NCBI GenBank assembly: GCA_028289725.1
Contig: JANQOH010000112.1
Location: 1-8,557 of the forward strand
Length of the DNA stretch: 8,557 nucleotides
Reading direction: 5' to 3'
Source: Alphaproteobacteria bacterium
Lineage (GTDB): Bacteria > Pseudomonadota > Alphaproteobacteria > UBA7887
Below, piece by piece: positions 1-6,846 of this stretch. Numbering within the stretch: position 1 is the first letter of the stretch; each line of letters opens with the position of its first letter. Both the position numbers and the translations under genes were made by a program. The notes under the pieces were generated by a model. The model was not told the origin of the DNA, made no database searches, and saw only the letters and a list, made by a program, of their open reading frames with translations.

Positions 1-482
1 CCGGCGAGGTAACTCAATCCGCCGAACGCATTGCCGATGCGCCCGAAACCCGGGCGTTCGGCGAACGGACCTGTCTGGCCGTAAGCGGTGATGCGCAACA
101 TGACCAGTCCGGGATTGATTGCGCGCAATGTGTCGTACCCGAGTCCCCAGCGCTCGAATGTGCCGGTCCGGAAGTTCTCGCACACCACATCCGCCTTGGC
201 GGCGAGTTGTTTGAATAGATCGGCGCCTTCTGGTGACCGCAGGTCGAGCGTGATCGACTTCTTGTTGCGGCCCTCGCTGAGCCAAATCAACGAGTCGCCG
301 GTCTCCGGTGTGATGCTACCCAGGCGGCGCACCGGGTCGCCGGTTTTGGGCATTTCGACCTTGATCACCTCGGCGCCAAACTCACCCAGCAAAGTGGCGC
401 AAAACGGCGCGGCGATGAATGTCGCGGCGTCAATGACGCGCAGACCGTCGAGCGGTCGCGTTGTTGTTGGTTTTTTGGCCAT
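1..482 (-). CDS. CaiB/BaiF family CoA-transferase, N-terminal part (runs off left edge)
   Basis: The minus strand is open from an ATG at 482 to the window edge, giving 160 codons of the N-terminal half of a class III CoA-transferase (family length about 390-410 aa). Family signatures are visible: PLDGLRVID at residues 10-18, GAEVIKVE at 36-43, GRNKKSITLDL at 71-81, ADVVCENFRTG at 97-107 and ITAYGQTGPF at 131-140. A strong Shine-Dalgarno GGGAGG (488-493) lies 5 nt upstream of the ATG and fixes the start. These enzymes move CoA between carboxylic acids, or racemise 2-methylacyl-CoAs, in the cytoplasm. Oddity: where the CoA-transferase at 2241-3473 has P-A-Y-D, this protein has P-G-F-G (residues 144-147), so the expected nucleophilic Asp is replaced by Gly. 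It is divergent from the oxygenase operon and may be co-regulated with it through the shared upstream region. The family call is firm; substrate and activity are unknown. Confidence 0.9.
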   Translation of the reverse strand, partial: MAKKPTTTRPLDGLRVIDAATFIAAPFCATLLGEFGAEVIKVEMPKTGDPVRRLGSITPETGDSLIWLSEGRNKKSITLDLRSPEGADLFKQLAAKADVVCENFRTGTFERWGLGYDTLRAINPGLVMLRITAYGQTGPFAERPGFGRIGNAFGGLSYLA

Positions 483-487
483 GACGT

Positions 488-493
488 CCTCCC
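488..493 (-). promoter_or_regulatory. Ribosome binding site of the left-edge CoA-transferase
   Basis: Read on the minus strand this is GGGAGG, 5 nt before the ATG at 482. It decides the start of the left-edge CaiB/BaiF gene. Confidence 0.7.
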
Positions 494-535
494 GCCCCGA
501 TCATAGCCTGCAGGAGGCGCTGGCATAGGCCCCTT

Positions 536-576
536 GCATGGCCGCTCTCTTGACGCGTCTCCCCGACCGGTCATGC
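536..576. repeat. Imperfect inverted repeat in the divergent intergenic region
   Basis: GCATGGCCG at 536-544 and CGGTCATGC at 568-576 are inverted copies matching at 8 of 9 positions, separated by 23 nt. They sit between the divergent CoA-transferase (start 482) and oxygenase (start 586) genes, where a regulator binding both promoters could act. The match is seen directly; an operator role is inference. If the oxygenase really starts at the in-frame ATG at 538, the repeat lies within its coding sequence and is more likely chance. No convincing sigma-70 promoter was identified in the 483-585 gap. Confidence 0.25.
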
Positions 577-585
577 TTGGGGATC

Positions 586-1437
586 ATGCCCACCCGTGAC
601 GATCAAACCTTGGCAGACACCAACGCAAGCCTCAGCGATGCGGAGGTGGCGCGGTATCATGCGGACGGCTTCATCGTTCCTGATTGGCGACTGCCCCTGC
701 ATGACGTTGAACGCCTTCGGCGCCTGCTCGACCAATTGATCGACGAATCCCCGAAAGTCCGCCCCGAGCATTTGGTTCTGCGCTGGGGTGGTGGCGACGC
801 CGCCCTTGCGGTTCATGCAGCGATCCTGGAATTCGCACGATCGCCCGCGGTGCTCAATATCGTCGAGCGCCTGCTTGGGCCCGACTTGATGTGTTGGGGC
901 GCGCATATGTTCTGTAAACCGGCCGGTGACGGGCGCGTCGTGCCGTGGCATCAGGACGGCGACTATTGGCCGATCCGCCCGCTCGCTACCTGCACCGTCT
1001 GGGTCGCGCTCGACCACTCCGGTCCCGAAAACGGGTGCCTCCGTGTTGTACCGGGCTCGCACAAAAAGCGTGAAACCTTGGCCCACGAGCAGGTTGAACG
1101 CGAGGACTGGGCGCTCAACCAGACCCTCGTTTCCGGCACATTCGATCCAAACGACGCGGTTGATGTCGTCCTTGAGCCCGGCCAAATGTCGATCCACGAT
1201 GTTTTCATGATCCACGGCTCGGAGGCGAACCGGTCGACGCAGCGCCGGGCCGGTCTCGCGATCCGCTACATGCCGGCAACCTCGCTTTATGATCGGGCCA
1301 TCAAAATGCCGGGCGGCGCCGCGGCGATCCGTCAGGACATGTCGCAGCGACCGATTTACTTGGTGCGCGGTGAAGATCGTGCCGGCAACGATTTCACGAT
1401 AGGCCAAGACCGACCCTTTGCGGTCGGCGGCGATTGA
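586..1437 (+). CDS. Phytanoyl-CoA dioxygenase (PhyH) family Fe(II)/2-oxoglutarate oxygenase
   Basis: This 283-aa protein has the PhyH architecture. After an N-terminal LSDAEVARYHADGFIV segment (residues 16-31), the iron-binding H-x-D is in WHQDGDYW (H122, D124). The distal His is H210 in IHGSEANRS, and the likely 2-oxoglutarate-binding Arg is R221, in a segment ending in AIRYMP. The 2-His-1-Asp facial triad is therefore intact. PhyH-family enzymes hydroxylate C-H bonds using O2 and 2-oxoglutarate; bacterial members act on varied substrates, so phytanoyl-CoA should not be assumed. The in-frame ATG at 538 would add 16 residues. I prefer 586 because the family-like sequence starts soon after it; the only good Shine-Dalgarno, AGGAGG at 512-517, is about 20 nt from 538 and supports neither start well. 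It is first of three close plus-strand genes, 7 nt before the dehydrogenase. Confidence 0.88.
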   Translation: MPTRDDQTLADTNASLSDAEVARYHADGFIVPDWRLPLHDVERLRRLLDQLIDESPKVRPEHLVLRWGGGDAALAVHAAILEFARSPAVLNIVERLLGPDLMCWGAHMFCKPAGDGRVVPWHQDGDYWPIRPLATCTVWVALDHSGPENGCLRVVPGSHKKRETLAHEQVEREDWALNQTLVSGTFDPNDAVDVVLEPGQMSIHDVFMIHGSEANRSTQRRAGLAIRYMPATSLYDRAIKMPGGAAAIRQDMSQRPIYLVRGEDRAGNDFTIGQDRPFAVGGD

Positions 1438-1444
1438 GGGGCAG

Positions 1445-2206
1445 ATGGATCTTGGACTAGACGGCAGGAAGGCGATCGTCACCGGCGGCACACGCGGTAT
1501 CGGGCGTGCAATCGTGCAAACCCTCGTCGACGAAGGCTGTGCCGTCGCGCTTTGCGCACGCAAGGCCGAAGGCGTTGCGGACACCCTCAAGGCCTTCGAA
1601 GGCAGCAACACGCCGGTGGTCGGCGAACCGATCGATGTGAGAGACAAAGCGGGCCTTCAAGGGTGGGTTCGCAGCGTCGCGGAGCAATTGGGCGGCATCG
1701 ACGTCGTCATTAGCAATGCGAGCGCGCTCAATACGACCCAGACCGAAGACGCGTGGCAGGATGGATTCGAAGTCGACATCTTGGGTGCATCACGTCTGGT
1801 GGATGCCGCGTTGCCATCGCTCAAGCAGTCGGACGCCGGCGCAATCGTTGTGATCTCCAGCACCGCGGCACTCGAAATCTACGCGGGCCTGCGGCCGTAT
1901 AATTCGATTAAGGCGGCTCTCGTCAATTATGTGACCGGCTTGAGCGCCGAGTACGGTCCGGACGGGATACGCGCCAATTGTGTGTGCCCCGGCGCGACCG
2001 AATTCGACGGCGGCACCTGGCAAAGGGCGCGCGATGACGGCGCTCCGCTCTATCAGCGCATGCTCGACCTCGCCGCGTTGGGTAGGACGGGTGCGCCGGA
2101 GGAAATCGCGCGTGCTGTCGTGTTTCTGGCCAGCCCGGCCGCCAGTTTCATTACTGGGGCCAACCTCGTGGTTGACGGCGGCTTGACCCACCGCGTGCAA
2201 TACTGA
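1445..2206 (+). CDS. Short-chain dehydrogenase/reductase (classical SDR, Rossmann fold)
   Basis: This 253-aa protein is a typical classical SDR. The dinucleotide-binding glycine motif TGGTRGIG is at residues 13-20, the N-A-S structural motif begins at N91, and the catalytic residues are S139, Y152 and K156 (Y-N-S-I-K). A PGATEFDGG loop follows, and the C terminus carries the common ITGANLVVDGG segment. It should oxidise a hydroxyl or reduce a ketone with NAD(P) in the cytoplasm. The ATG at 1445 is preferred over an in-frame ATG at 1418, because 1418 lies inside the oxygenase gene, whereas 1445 follows its TGA by 7 nt, has a GAGGGG Shine-Dalgarno (1436-1441) and starts just before the Rossmann strand. 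Its position suggests that it oxidises the alcohol made by the oxygenase (inference). Specific substrate and cofactor preference are not determinable. Confidence 0.93.
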   Translation: MDLGLDGRKAIVTGGTRGIGRAIVQTLVDEGCAVALCARKAEGVADTLKAFEGSNTPVVGEPIDVRDKAGLQGWVRSVAEQLGGIDVVISNASALNTTQTEDAWQDGFEVDILGASRLVDAALPSLKQSDAGAIVVISSTAALEIYAGLRPYNSIKAALVNYVTGLSAEYGPDGIRANCVCPGATEFDGGTWQRARDDGAPLYQRMLDLAALGRTGAPEEIARAVVFLASPAASFITGANLVVDGGLTHRVQY

Positions 2207-2240
2207 AACAAATCAGCTTTTGATTTCGGGGACTTGAACC

Positions 2241-3473
2241 ATGCCCGGTCCGCTCGACGGCATTCGCGTCATTGACTTAACGACAATTGTGCTCGGGCCG
2301 CTTGCGGCCCAAACGCTCGGCGATATGGGCGCCGACGTGATCAAGATCGAGTCGCCCGATGGCGATTCCGCGCGCACGGCCGGCCCCGAACCGACCGGCG
2401 GCCGCGGCGCTTTGTTTCTCGGGTCCAACCGCAACAAGCGCTCGCTGGTGCTCGATCTGAAACAGGCTACGGGCCGCGATGCCATGCTCGAACTAGCGAA
2501 GGACGCGGATGTGTTCCTGCACAATATGCGGCCGCAGGCGATCGCGCGTCTCGGACTTGACTACAACGACCTGAGCCCGCTGAACCCCAAGCTCGTTTAT
2601 TGCGGCTGCTACGGCTTCCGCGAAGGCGGACCCTACAGCCACAAACCGGCTTATGACGACATGATCCAGGCGGTCTCCGGGTTCGCCGATTTGCAGGGCC
2701 GCAATGTCGGCCGTCCGACCTACGCGTCTTCGATCATCGCGGATAAGACCGTGGCTGGCGCGGCGATTCAGGCGATCATGATGGCGCTGTTCCACCGCGA
2801 ACGGACCGGCCAAGGCCAAGCGGTCGAGGTGCCGATGTTCGAAACGTTGGTCGCTTTCAACATGATCGAACATTTGTACGGACGCGCCTATGAACCGCCG
2901 CGCGGACAAGCGGGTTATCCCCGCGCTTTGTCACCCGACCGCCGGCCCTACGCGACGACAGATGGCTATATCGGCACCCTGCCCTACACCGAAAAACAGT
3001 GGAGCGCCTTTGTGAAAATCGCGAACCGTCCCGATCTCGCGGACGACAAACGGTTCGCAACCTATTCATCGCGTCTTGAGCATGTCGACGAACTGTACGC
3101 CGAGGTGGCGGCGTGCATCGCGACCCGCAGCAGCGCGGAGTGGCTCCGCGAATTGGACGCCGCGCACATACCCTGCGTGCCGGTGAATGGCGTTAACGAC
3201 CTGCCGGATGACCCGCATTTGGAAGCCGTCGGATTTTGGGAATTCCACGACGACCCGGAACTCGGCACTCTGCGCATGTCCGGCGTTCCGAGCCGCTTTT
3301 CTGAGACCCCCGGAACCATTCGTCGCATGGCCCCGCGGCTCGGTGAGCACAGTGTCGACGTGTTGACCGAGATTGGCCTAACCCGCGAACAAATCGATGC
3401 CATGATCGAGTCGGGCGCTATCGTGCAGGCACAAGCGGTTGCGACCGTCTCACCGAGTGAAAATACGGCATGA
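2241..3473 (+). CDS. CaiB/BaiF family (class III) CoA-transferase
   Basis: This complete 410-aa protein has the family's usual length. PLDGIRVIDLTT is at residues 4-15, GADVIKIESP at 30-39, SNRNKRSLVLDLK at 62-74 and ADVFLHNMRP at 89-98. The presumed catalytic aspartate is D139 in PAYDDMIQAVSG. An IIADK segment (around 165) and a GQGQAVEVPMFET segment (around 190-202) match the interlocked-dimer fold. The ATG has a GGGGA Shine-Dalgarno-like sequence (2228-2232), about 8 nt upstream. It lies 34 nt after the dehydrogenase and is the last gene of the operon, so it probably supplies or recycles the CoA thioester used by its neighbours. It shares the N-terminal blocks of the left-edge paralogue but is clearly diverged from it and keeps the Asp the other lacks. 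Alternatives within the family are an acyl-CoA racemase or a dehydratase-type transferase. Confidence 0.93.
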   Translation: MPGPLDGIRVIDLTTIVLGPLAAQTLGDMGADVIKIESPDGDSARTAGPEPTGGRGALFLGSNRNKRSLVLDLKQATGRDAMLELAKDADVFLHNMRPQAIARLGLDYNDLSPLNPKLVYCGCYGFREGGPYSHKPAYDDMIQAVSGFADLQGRNVGRPTYASSIIADKTVAGAAIQAIMMALFHRERTGQGQAVEVPMFETLVAFNMIEHLYGRAYEPPRGQAGYPRALSPDRRPYATTDGYIGTLPYTEKQWSAFVKIANRPDLADDKRFATYSSRLEHVDELYAEVAACIATRSSAEWLRELDAAHIPCVPVNGVNDLPDDPHLEAVGFWEFHDDPELGTLRMSGVPSRFSETPGTIRRMAPRLGEHSVDVLTEIGLTREQIDAMIESGAIVQAQAVATVSPSENTA

Positions 3474-3521
3474 GTGACTTCGTTCTCATTTAGTATTGCG
3501 GCCTACTCGGCGCCCTTTCGC

Positions 3522-4241
3522 TCAGAGTTGCAGCGCGCCGCATGCCATCGAATATTTCGAGAATTTTTGAAGTCGAAATGGGAAATTCGAGCCAATTAGG
3601 TTTGACCTCACAGTATCATCAAGGTCCAGACCGTATTTCAGCTCCATAACATCCGCGCCGACACCGCGAAAATGTGGTCTCGTTTGTTGGCCATGCGCAG
3701 ACAATGCGGCGCCCATGATGTGACGGTCGACGGTCGCTCTGATATCTATGCTGCGGTGCTCGAAATATTCCCGCGAATACTTGATTTGCACGATTGGACG
3801 CAGATTGAACTGGCCGACACGTTCCAAGATTTGGGCCATGTCCGGCGTGCGCAGAAAGCGGTATAGACCCGGCGCATTCTGCAAGTGAGGTAAAGGCAGG
3901 TTTTGCTTCGTGCCTACCTCATTTCGCCTTTTCTTGACCTCGAGTTTGGCGGTGATCGGTCCCGCGTCGTCGCCATACCAACGCACGCGGTATTTGGTGC
4001 GGTCGGAGACGCCTTCGATCTTTTCCCAGAACGCCGGACGGTCATGCCCGTCGAAATAGACCGAATTGACGATGCGGTCTGGATGCTGGCGGGAAAATTC
4101 TAATGAAAAGAGGTAATTCACAAAGTCTTGGTGCCGGCCTTCGGCAAGATTGTACTTTCTCTCATACCGTGCGTCGGATTTTGCGATCTGCGTTTCCACC
4201 GACACTCTATCGCACCGTGGCCCGGCCAAACTCGTTGCCAT
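3522..4241 (-). CDS. VTC-domain protein, polyphosphate-polymerase-like (triphosphate tunnel fold)
   Basis: This 239-aa soluble protein matches the VTC domain, known from the yeast vacuolar polyphosphate polymerase Vtc4. Alternating charged strand motifs are visible: RYERKY (25-30), SVYFD (60-64), KYRVRWYG (83-90), KLEVKKR (99-105), RPIVQIKYSREYFE (148-161), ATVDRHI (169-175), MELKYG (199-204) and QKFSKYSM (225-232). The R-x-R pair, E200 (likely metal ligand) and the K226/K229 pair fit the Vtc4-type active-site pattern. There is no signal peptide, transmembrane segment or SPX domain, so it should be cytoplasmic. The reading frame is open back to a TTG at 4283. I choose the ATG at 4241, which has GAGG at 4251-4254 with 9 nt spacing; this overlaps the CotH-like gene by 35 bp. 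GTG at 4205, just past that gene's stop, is an alternative without a Shine-Dalgarno. Predicted role: making polyphosphate from nucleotide, or a related triphosphate reaction. Confidence 0.85.
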   Translation of the reverse strand: MATSLAGPRCDRVSVETQIAKSDARYERKYNLAEGRHQDFVNYLFSLEFSRQHPDRIVNSVYFDGHDRPAFWEKIEGVSDRTKYRVRWYGDDAGPITAKLEVKKRRNEVGTKQNLPLPHLQNAPGLYRFLRTPDMAQILERVGQFNLRPIVQIKYSREYFEHRSIDIRATVDRHIMGAALSAHGQQTRPHFRGVGADVMELKYGLDLDDTVRSNLIGSNFPFRLQKFSKYSMACGALQL

Positions 4242-6846
4242 ACATACGGGCCTCGATTTCCGCACCCGTACCGGCGCCGTCAACGCCGGTACCGTTGATC
4301 ATCGCGCCCGAGCGATGATCGACAAGGAACAAATTCTCGGCTCCGCCATTCGTCAGTTCTGCGACAACCAGGTTTGCCGGGCCATATTCTTGCTTCTTTT
4401 CGAATACCGCGATGGCGAGTTCAACATCACTCAATTCGACCGTGTCGATCTGCGCCACCGAGGAATCCTTAACAACAATCCCGATTTCACCTTTGTCTAT
4501 GATTACGCGTTCGATGTCGGCGCTCGACCCTTCGCCCAAACTGAGCCCCTTGTCGCCAATGTTTCGCGCCACGACCCGACCGCCCTCGATTGTCGTGCCG
4601 GAGGTGTCCAAACAGTCATTTTGGATGTCGTGGCAATAAATATTCTCGAAATTCACGACGCTGAAATCAAAATCCAGACCATCGGACTTGGCGCCATTGA
4701 CCGTTAGCGATGCGATATCGACGCTGGAGGCAATGAAATTGATCGCATCCTCCGACTGAGAGTGCGATACCGTCACCTCTTCAAGATAAGCCGTTCCAGA
4801 GATCACATTGACGCCGCCATATAAGATCCTTCCGGAGAGATTGGGCGCACCCAGACCGGAGAAGGCGGCATGGCGCGCGTTCAAACGACCGCCGTCCAGT
4901 ACCACGGAACCACCACCGAGCGCTGATCGGCCGCGCCCAACAATTTGCGCAGGTCTGTCCTTTGAACCGGCCATGACCAAAATGCCCGAGACGTACAGAA
5001 CGGTATTGGGCGCTAACTCAAGAGTCTGGCCCGCTCGAAGCTGTAGCGTCATGCCCGGCGGGACATGTGCGCTCCCCGCCAGGCGCGCAAAATCACTTGT
5101 CATGCGGACAACGTTGTCCTCGGTCGTGAACGCCAAATCATAGTCTGTGAGCAATGGGAATTCTGCGGCGTGCACCGGAAGACCATCCCTAGACAATTGT
5201 ACGCTTGCCAATTCCGTTTGATCGATCCAACCGTCCTTGAGCGTATGTAGGCTAACGGTCGCGCACGACTTGGTCTTTTCAAGCTCAAATTCGCCGAATA
5301 CATAGCCGTCAAAGAAAACGTCTTGCGATGCATCGCATGTCACGCGCAATCTGGCAGGCAAGGATGCGCCGAAACTCTCTACTCGTACACTGCCGGGCGC
5401 GTTTTGGACCACAAACCGCTCGGCGCCCGACTCGGCGATGCGTTGGCGAACATAGCGGATGCGCTCATGATAGTCGTCGTACTCGAACCAAAACAGACCG
5501 ACGCCTTTCCAAAACACCCGGTCTGTCCGAGAAAAATCCGCATAAATCAGATTATTAATCTGGCGCAGGCGCGTTCCGTGTCTTTCAAGGAAGTCCGGCA
5601 CGCCGCTCTCTGCCGAAAGGTCGTCGAGGTATCCGAGATACGCGGATGTGAACGCGCGATTCGTCGAACCGTCGGAATTCAAAAAAAATCGTCGATAGAA
5701 TGCGCGCGAGTCGCAGATCCAGCCGCAGTCTCCTTCACTATTCGCCACATCGATCAGAAGATAAGTCTGGTCGGAAATGAACGGATGCCCGTCGAACGAC
5801 ACGGGTTCGATTTTGGCGGTCACCGGATTGAAATAGAACTTAACGCTTTTCGGCGCGGTGCCGTGCCAACCTGTCGTTAAGTCCGCCACCGCGAAATAGT
5901 ACGCCCATGCATCAAGGTCGAAATATTCGCGAACGAGGTCCGACGAACCACGGAATGAGTTGAGAATCGAATATCCATTCCGCAGCAGCTCCGGGTTGGC
6001 CGATTGCCAGTAAGTTTCGCTATAGGCCTCGAATAGAACGTCTGGAAAGTTGATTCCTTTGGTTTCATCTATTCCATATATCGGCCCGTATCGGCGGCGG
6101 TTGCGCTCAATTAGTTCCTTTCCAAATGATTCCTCGATGGCGTAGAGCCCGGCATCGACACCATTAAAATGTAAGTTAGCGAACTCGTATTTCGGCGCAA
6201 TAAGTCCGCCTTCCGCAATCAATTTATGAAACACCCATTCATGCGTGTAGTTTCGCGCGATCGGCTTGTGAACATTAAATTCTTCCATACCGCGGAACCG
6301 TTTTTCGCCGCGAATATCGATCCGATAGGATTGGTGCAAAGGGTCCTCGTAATGGAGGGAGCGGTCCCCCTTGGTCCGCATTTTGATTTTGTATTCTTCT
6401 CCGTTCACAACCATCCTGGCTTTTTGATGTCTGTTCTGCCGGTTGTGATCCTGGCTGTACACGGCGTCAGGCCCGGTCTCGAGTTTTTGCTGCCGCGCCG
6501 CGTCCAAGGCCATGACGGATGTGTGCGGAACTTGGAGATATATGACGTCTGGCGTTTCGCCGAAGAAGGATTGCCACAAGCCCCGAGACAGAACCGCCGG
6601 GATTTTCGTGAGACCCATGGCGTCAATTCCAGCCGTGACACGGGTCCATAAGTTTGAAAAAGCGGCGGTGACCCGTCGCTCATACACACCGCCATTGTCG
6701 ACGTAGTACGCATAGGCCGCGCCCAGAATCGCGATTTGTAGGCTCAACAAGACGAACAGCGAAATCCTTTTGGATTTCGGCTTCGGCTGAGGCTGTGGCG
6801 CCTCTTGTGTTTCCGAATGCTCAGCCCGTTTAAGGTTGAGCTTCAT
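4207..6846 (-). CDS. Membrane-anchored CotH-kinase-like protein with C-terminal right-handed beta-helix
   Basis: This 879-aa protein has a short Pro/Lys-rich cytoplasmic tail (residues 11-27), one transmembrane segment (about 28-48) and a large exported part; the basic residues before the membrane segment predict N-in/C-out. Residues about 150-370 resemble the CotH spore-coat kinase family: IKMRTKGDRSLHY (154-166), SYRIDIRG (173-180), EEFNVHKP (188-195), EWVFHKLIAEGGL (203-215), ANLHFNGVDAGLYAIEES (223-240) and YFDLDAWAYYF (308-318). The usual W-D-x-D motif appears altered to SFDGH (350-354). Residues about 600-850 are repetitive and helix-like (e.g. LYVSGILVMAGS and SDGLDFDFSVVNFENIYCHD), resembling a right-handed parallel beta-helix. 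All six cysteines (374, 378, 504, 528, 738, 745) lie in the exported part, so disulfides are possible. Its ATG overlaps the upstream DUF4956 stop by 4 nt (ATGA). CotH proteins phosphorylate secreted proteins in Bacillus; activity here is unproven. Confidence 0.82.
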   Translation of the reverse strand: MKLNLKRAEHSETQEAPQPQPKPKSKRISLFVLLSLQIAILGAAYAYYVDNGGVYERRVTAAFSNLWTRVTAGIDAMGLTKIPAVLSRGLWQSFFGETPDVIYLQVPHTSVMALDAARQQKLETGPDAVYSQDHNRQNRHQKARMVVNGEEYKIKMRTKGDRSLHYEDPLHQSYRIDIRGEKRFRGMEEFNVHKPIARNYTHEWVFHKLIAEGGLIAPKYEFANLHFNGVDAGLYAIEESFGKELIERNRRRYGPIYGIDETKGINFPDVLFEAYSETYWQSANPELLRNGYSILNSFRGSSDLVREYFDLDAWAYYFAVADLTTGWHGTAPKSVKFYFNPVTAKIEPVSFDGHPFISDQTYLLIDVANSEGDCGWICDSRAFYRRFFLNSDGSTNRAFTSAYLGYLDDLSAESGVPDFLERHGTRLRQINNLIYADFSRTDRVFWKGVGLFWFEYDDYHERIRYVRQRIAESGAERFVVQNAPGSVRVESFGASLPARLRVTCDASQDVFFDGYVFGEFELEKTKSCATVSLHTLKDGWIDQTELASVQLSRDGLPVHAAEFPLLTDYDLAFTTEDNVVRMTSDFARLAGSAHVPPGMTLQLRAGQTLELAPNTVLYVSGILVMAGSKDRPAQIVGRGRSALGGGSVVLDGGRLNARHAAFSGLGAPNLSGRILYGGVNVISGTAYLEEVTVSHSQSEDAINFIASSVDIASLTVNGAKSDGLDFDFSVVNFENIYCHDIQNDCLDTSGTTIEGGRVVARNIGDKGLSLGEGSSADIERVIIDKGEIGIVVKDSSVAQIDTVELSDVELAIAVFEKKQEYGPANLVVAELTNGGAENLFLVDHRSGAMINGTGVDGAGTGAEIEARMYGNEFGRATVR
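4251..4254 (-). promoter_or_regulatory. Ribosome binding site for the VTC-domain gene (decides start)
   Basis: GAGG on the minus strand lies inside the 3' end of the CotH-like gene, 9 nt before the ATG at 4241. It favours 4241 over the TTG at 4283 and the GTG at 4205, and implies translational coupling. Confidence 0.5.

Noticed and set aside
88..528. Plus-strand open frame of 146 codons at the left edge
   Set aside because: It lies opposite the CaiB/BaiF coding sequence, whose minus-strand translation has clear family motifs and a good ribosome binding site.
550..578. TTGACG followed 17 nt later by ATGCTT as a sigma-70 promoter for the oxygenase
   Set aside because: The -10 match is poor, and transcription would start almost at the preferred ATG, leaving no leader.
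571..1647. Long minus-strand open frame (358 codons) opposite the oxygenase and dehydrogenase genes
   Set aside because: It is a shadow frame in GC-rich coding DNA. It covers parts of two genes with intact family motifs, and its translation shows no recognisable domain.
2493..2909. Minus-strand open frames within the second CoA-transferase, here and at 3062-3403
   Set aside because: They are antisense shadows of a well-supported 410-residue gene, without motifs of their own.
3474..3521. Possible bidirectional terminator in the 48-bp convergent gap
   Set aside because: The best hairpin near 3471-3488 has only about four base pairs (TGAG/CTCA), without a strong stem or T run. Termination is expected here but not supported by sequence.
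4150..4707. Plus-strand open frames of up to 185 codons opposite the CotH-like gene (also 5323-5880 and 6226-6651)
   Set aside because: The minus strand carries an 879-codon gene with membrane anchor, CotH-like motifs and coupled overlaps. The plus frames have no recognisable content.
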